Position numbers and translations under genes: made by a program. Below the pieces are notes generated by a model. It saw only the letters and a list, made by a program, of their open reading frames with translations, was not told the origin of the DNA and made no database searches. From NCBI GenBank assembly GCA_017540385.1, contig JAFYBD010000082.1:1-7149 (forward strand): a DNA stretch of 7,149 nucleotides, in the 5' to 3' direction. This document shows, piece after piece, positions 5,806-7,149 of the stretch (position 1 is the first letter of the stretch; every line of letters starts with the position of its first letter). Source of the DNA: Lentisphaeria bacterium. GTDB lineage: Bacteria; Verrucomicrobiota; Lentisphaeria; Victivallales; UBA1829.

Positions 5806-7149
5806 ATGGCTGAACTGCTGGTCCGCGCTCAGGTCCCCGCACGCTGGCGAATCTGGTTCGCCGCGGCCCTCGTGCTGGCGTTTCTCGCCGCGGGGGTCCT
5901 GCTGTCGAAGACGGAGCCGGCCCCGCCCCGGCAGGCAGGGGGCGAACGCTTCGCCCGGCTGCGCCTCCAGATGGCCGCCGTGGCGTTCTCCGGCGGCAAG
6001 CTCGAGCCGCGCGTGCTGATCCTGACCGACGACCGGTCGCTTTTTCACGCGCCGGACGACGGGGGTTTCCCCGAGTTCCGCAAATTCGAGCCCGGCCTCA
6101 CGGTCGTCGATCCCCTGTCCGTGCCCGAATGGGGCGTGGGCACAACCGGATTCCTGTCGGCGTTTGCGAAACGTTCCGACGCGGCCGGTTCGCCCGAAGG
6201 CGTGTTCGACGCCGTGCTGCTGGACTGCCAGTTCCCGGAGCGGCTGTTCTCCCGGAAGACTCTGCTGTGGTCCGTCGCGTTCTTCGACATGATGAAACGC
6301 GAATACATGAATCCCGGGGGCGTCTTCGCGGTCGTGCTGCCCGGCGGCCGTCCGGAGGATTCCGCCTGCATCCTGGCCGCGATGCGGCACACGTTCGGGT
6401 CCGTCGGGGCGTTCTGCTTCGGCCCGCGCGTGATCCTCGCCTCCGGGGCTGGGAGCGCGCCGGTCTTCGACCTCGACGAGCTCAACCGCACCGCCGACCT
6501 CGCGGGGTATTATTCCGGCAGAAGCGGCGTGCCGGACAACGCGATTTCGCTGGTGCTGTACGAGAATTATTCCGACTCGATCCCGGCGGGGCTGCTGGAG
6601 AACGCGTACGAAATCCGCACCTCGCGCCACTTCACGCCCGGCACCATCGTTTTCGCCCGGGCCGAACTCCTGCCGAAGCTGAAACGTCTCCTGCCGGAGG
6701 GATTCCCGCTTCAGGCGGTCTGCGCGTGGCTGCTGGGGATCGCGCTGGCGGTCTATCCCCTGCTGCGCTACTTCATCTCATGGAAACCGGTCCACAAGCA
6801 GGCGTTCCTCGCGTTTGAGGATATGTTCTACTTCACCGGCGTGCTCTCGCTCTACCTGATGTTCTCGCACGAGGGCCTGCAGGGATACGGGATCGTGCCG
6901 TGGCTGCTGGGGCTGATCGCGCTGGGCGGCTACGGATACCGGGCGTTCTTCCGCTGGGGCGGACGAATCCCGCGGGAAAGCCGGCTGAACACGACCGGCG
7001 GACGCGTCCTGCTGCACCTGGTGGTGCTGGCGGCGTTCGGCCTGGCGTTCTGGTGCCGTCCCTCCGGCGCGGACACCCTGCCCGCATCGTTCCTGACGGT
7101 CATCCCGCCTGAAAGCCCCGCCATGATCGGGCTGGTGTGCGCGGCGATC
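5806..7149 (+). CDS. Membrane protein with degenerate spermidine-synthase-like domain (incomplete at 3' end)
   Basis: The frame is open for 448 codons to the window edge with no stop. Residues 1-15 are basic (R7, R13, R15), and 16-33 form a transmembrane helix. A soluble part of about 270 residues follows. Its centre resembles the second half of a spermidine-synthase/methyltransferase Rossmann fold: FDAVLLDCQFPERLF (134-148), then an amphipathic helix, NPGGVFAVVLPGG (169-181) and a final GPRVILASG strand (206-214). The first strand, PRVLILTDDRSL (68-79), lacks the GGGxG loop that normally binds the cofactor, so activity is doubtful. Hydrophobic segments return at about 303-324, 340-354, 362-382 and 401-417, so at least five helices are predicted. 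The fold recalls bacterial proteins annotated as fused membrane/spermidine synthase, but a single N-terminal helix before the domain is unusual. AAGGA at 5795-5799 sets the start. The domain call is inference from motif shape and could be wrong; that the frame is coding and membrane-embedded is much surer. Confidence 0.75.
   Translation, partial: MAELLVRAQVPARWRIWFAAALVLAFLAAGVLLSKTEPAPPRQAGGERFARLRLQMAAVAFSGGKLEPRVLILTDDRSLFHAPDDGGFPEFRKFEPGLTVVDPLSVPEWGVGTTGFLSAFAKRSDAAGSPEGVFDAVLLDCQFPERLFSRKTLLWSVAFFDMMKREYMNPGGVFAVVLPGGRPEDSACILAAMRHTFGSVGAFCFGPRVILASGAGSAPVFDLDELNRTADLAGYYSGRSGVPDNAISLVLYENYSDSIPAGLLENAYEIRTSRHFTPGTIVFARAELLPKLKRLLPEGFPLQAVCAWLLGIALAVYPLLRYFISWKPVHKQAFLAFEDMFYFTGVLSLYLMFSHEGLQGYGIVPWLLGLIALGGYGYRAFFRWGGRIPRESRLNTTGGRVLLHLVVLAAFGLAFWCRPSGADTLPASFLTVIPPESPAMIGLVCAAI

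Noticed and set aside
5776..6630. A 284-codon minus-strand frame and a 229-codon plus frame (6129-6818) across the last gene
   Set aside because: Both are out-of-frame shadows. The frame from 5806 has a good ribosome binding site, hydrophobic helices and coherent strand patterns, and runs open to the window edge.

Overview
The window is a stretch of a GC-rich bacterial chromosome with every supported gene on the plus strand. The best clue to its source is the protein at 1172-1615. It has the features of the Minf_1886 family (TIGR04138), which is known mainly from Planctomycetes and Verrucomicrobia. Together with a diderm-type lipoprotein and a membrane protein that looks like a fused spermidine-synthase relative, this points to the PVC superphylum, plausibly Lentisphaerota or Verrucomicrobiota. 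That placement is inference from family knowledge, not from a marker gene.

Layout. Bases 1-132 hold a doubtful 43-codon reading frame in a relatively AT-rich stretch. Bases 133-345 are a leader with several GC-rich inverted repeats and a weak promoter candidate. A three-gene unit follows: a two-helix membrane protein with a methionine-rich segment and a TPR-like tail (346-1143), the Minf_1886-family protein (1172-1615) and a two-domain M16 zinc peptidase (1692-4280). A 27-codon frame (1612-1695) bridges the second and third genes, with an ATGA stop/start overlap at each end. The AT-rich gap 4281-4473 holds an inverted repeat and a promoter candidate for a LysM lipoprotein (4474-5739), which ends at a strong intrinsic terminator (5760-5794). 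The ribosome binding site of the last gene begins at the base after that terminator's T tract. That gene (5806 to the window end, incomplete) encodes a membrane protein with a spermidine-synthase-like domain that lacks the usual glycine-rich cofactor loop.

How the genes fit together. The first three genes are tightly spaced and look like one transcript, but no shared pathway can be read from the sequence. The M16 protein carries a complete zinc site and no visible export signal, so it is probably cytosolic. The LysM lipoprotein looks like an independently transcribed envelope protein that binds peptidoglycan. The last gene is either fed by read-through of the terminator or has a promoter inside the lipoprotein gene.

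I see no CRISPR array, insertion sequence, rRNA or tRNA, and no recognisable defence or biosynthetic cluster. The less ordinary items are the methionine-rich membrane protein, the doubly overlapping mini-frame, the degenerate synthase-like domain that topology would place outside the cytoplasm, and the inverted repeat at 4332-4354.
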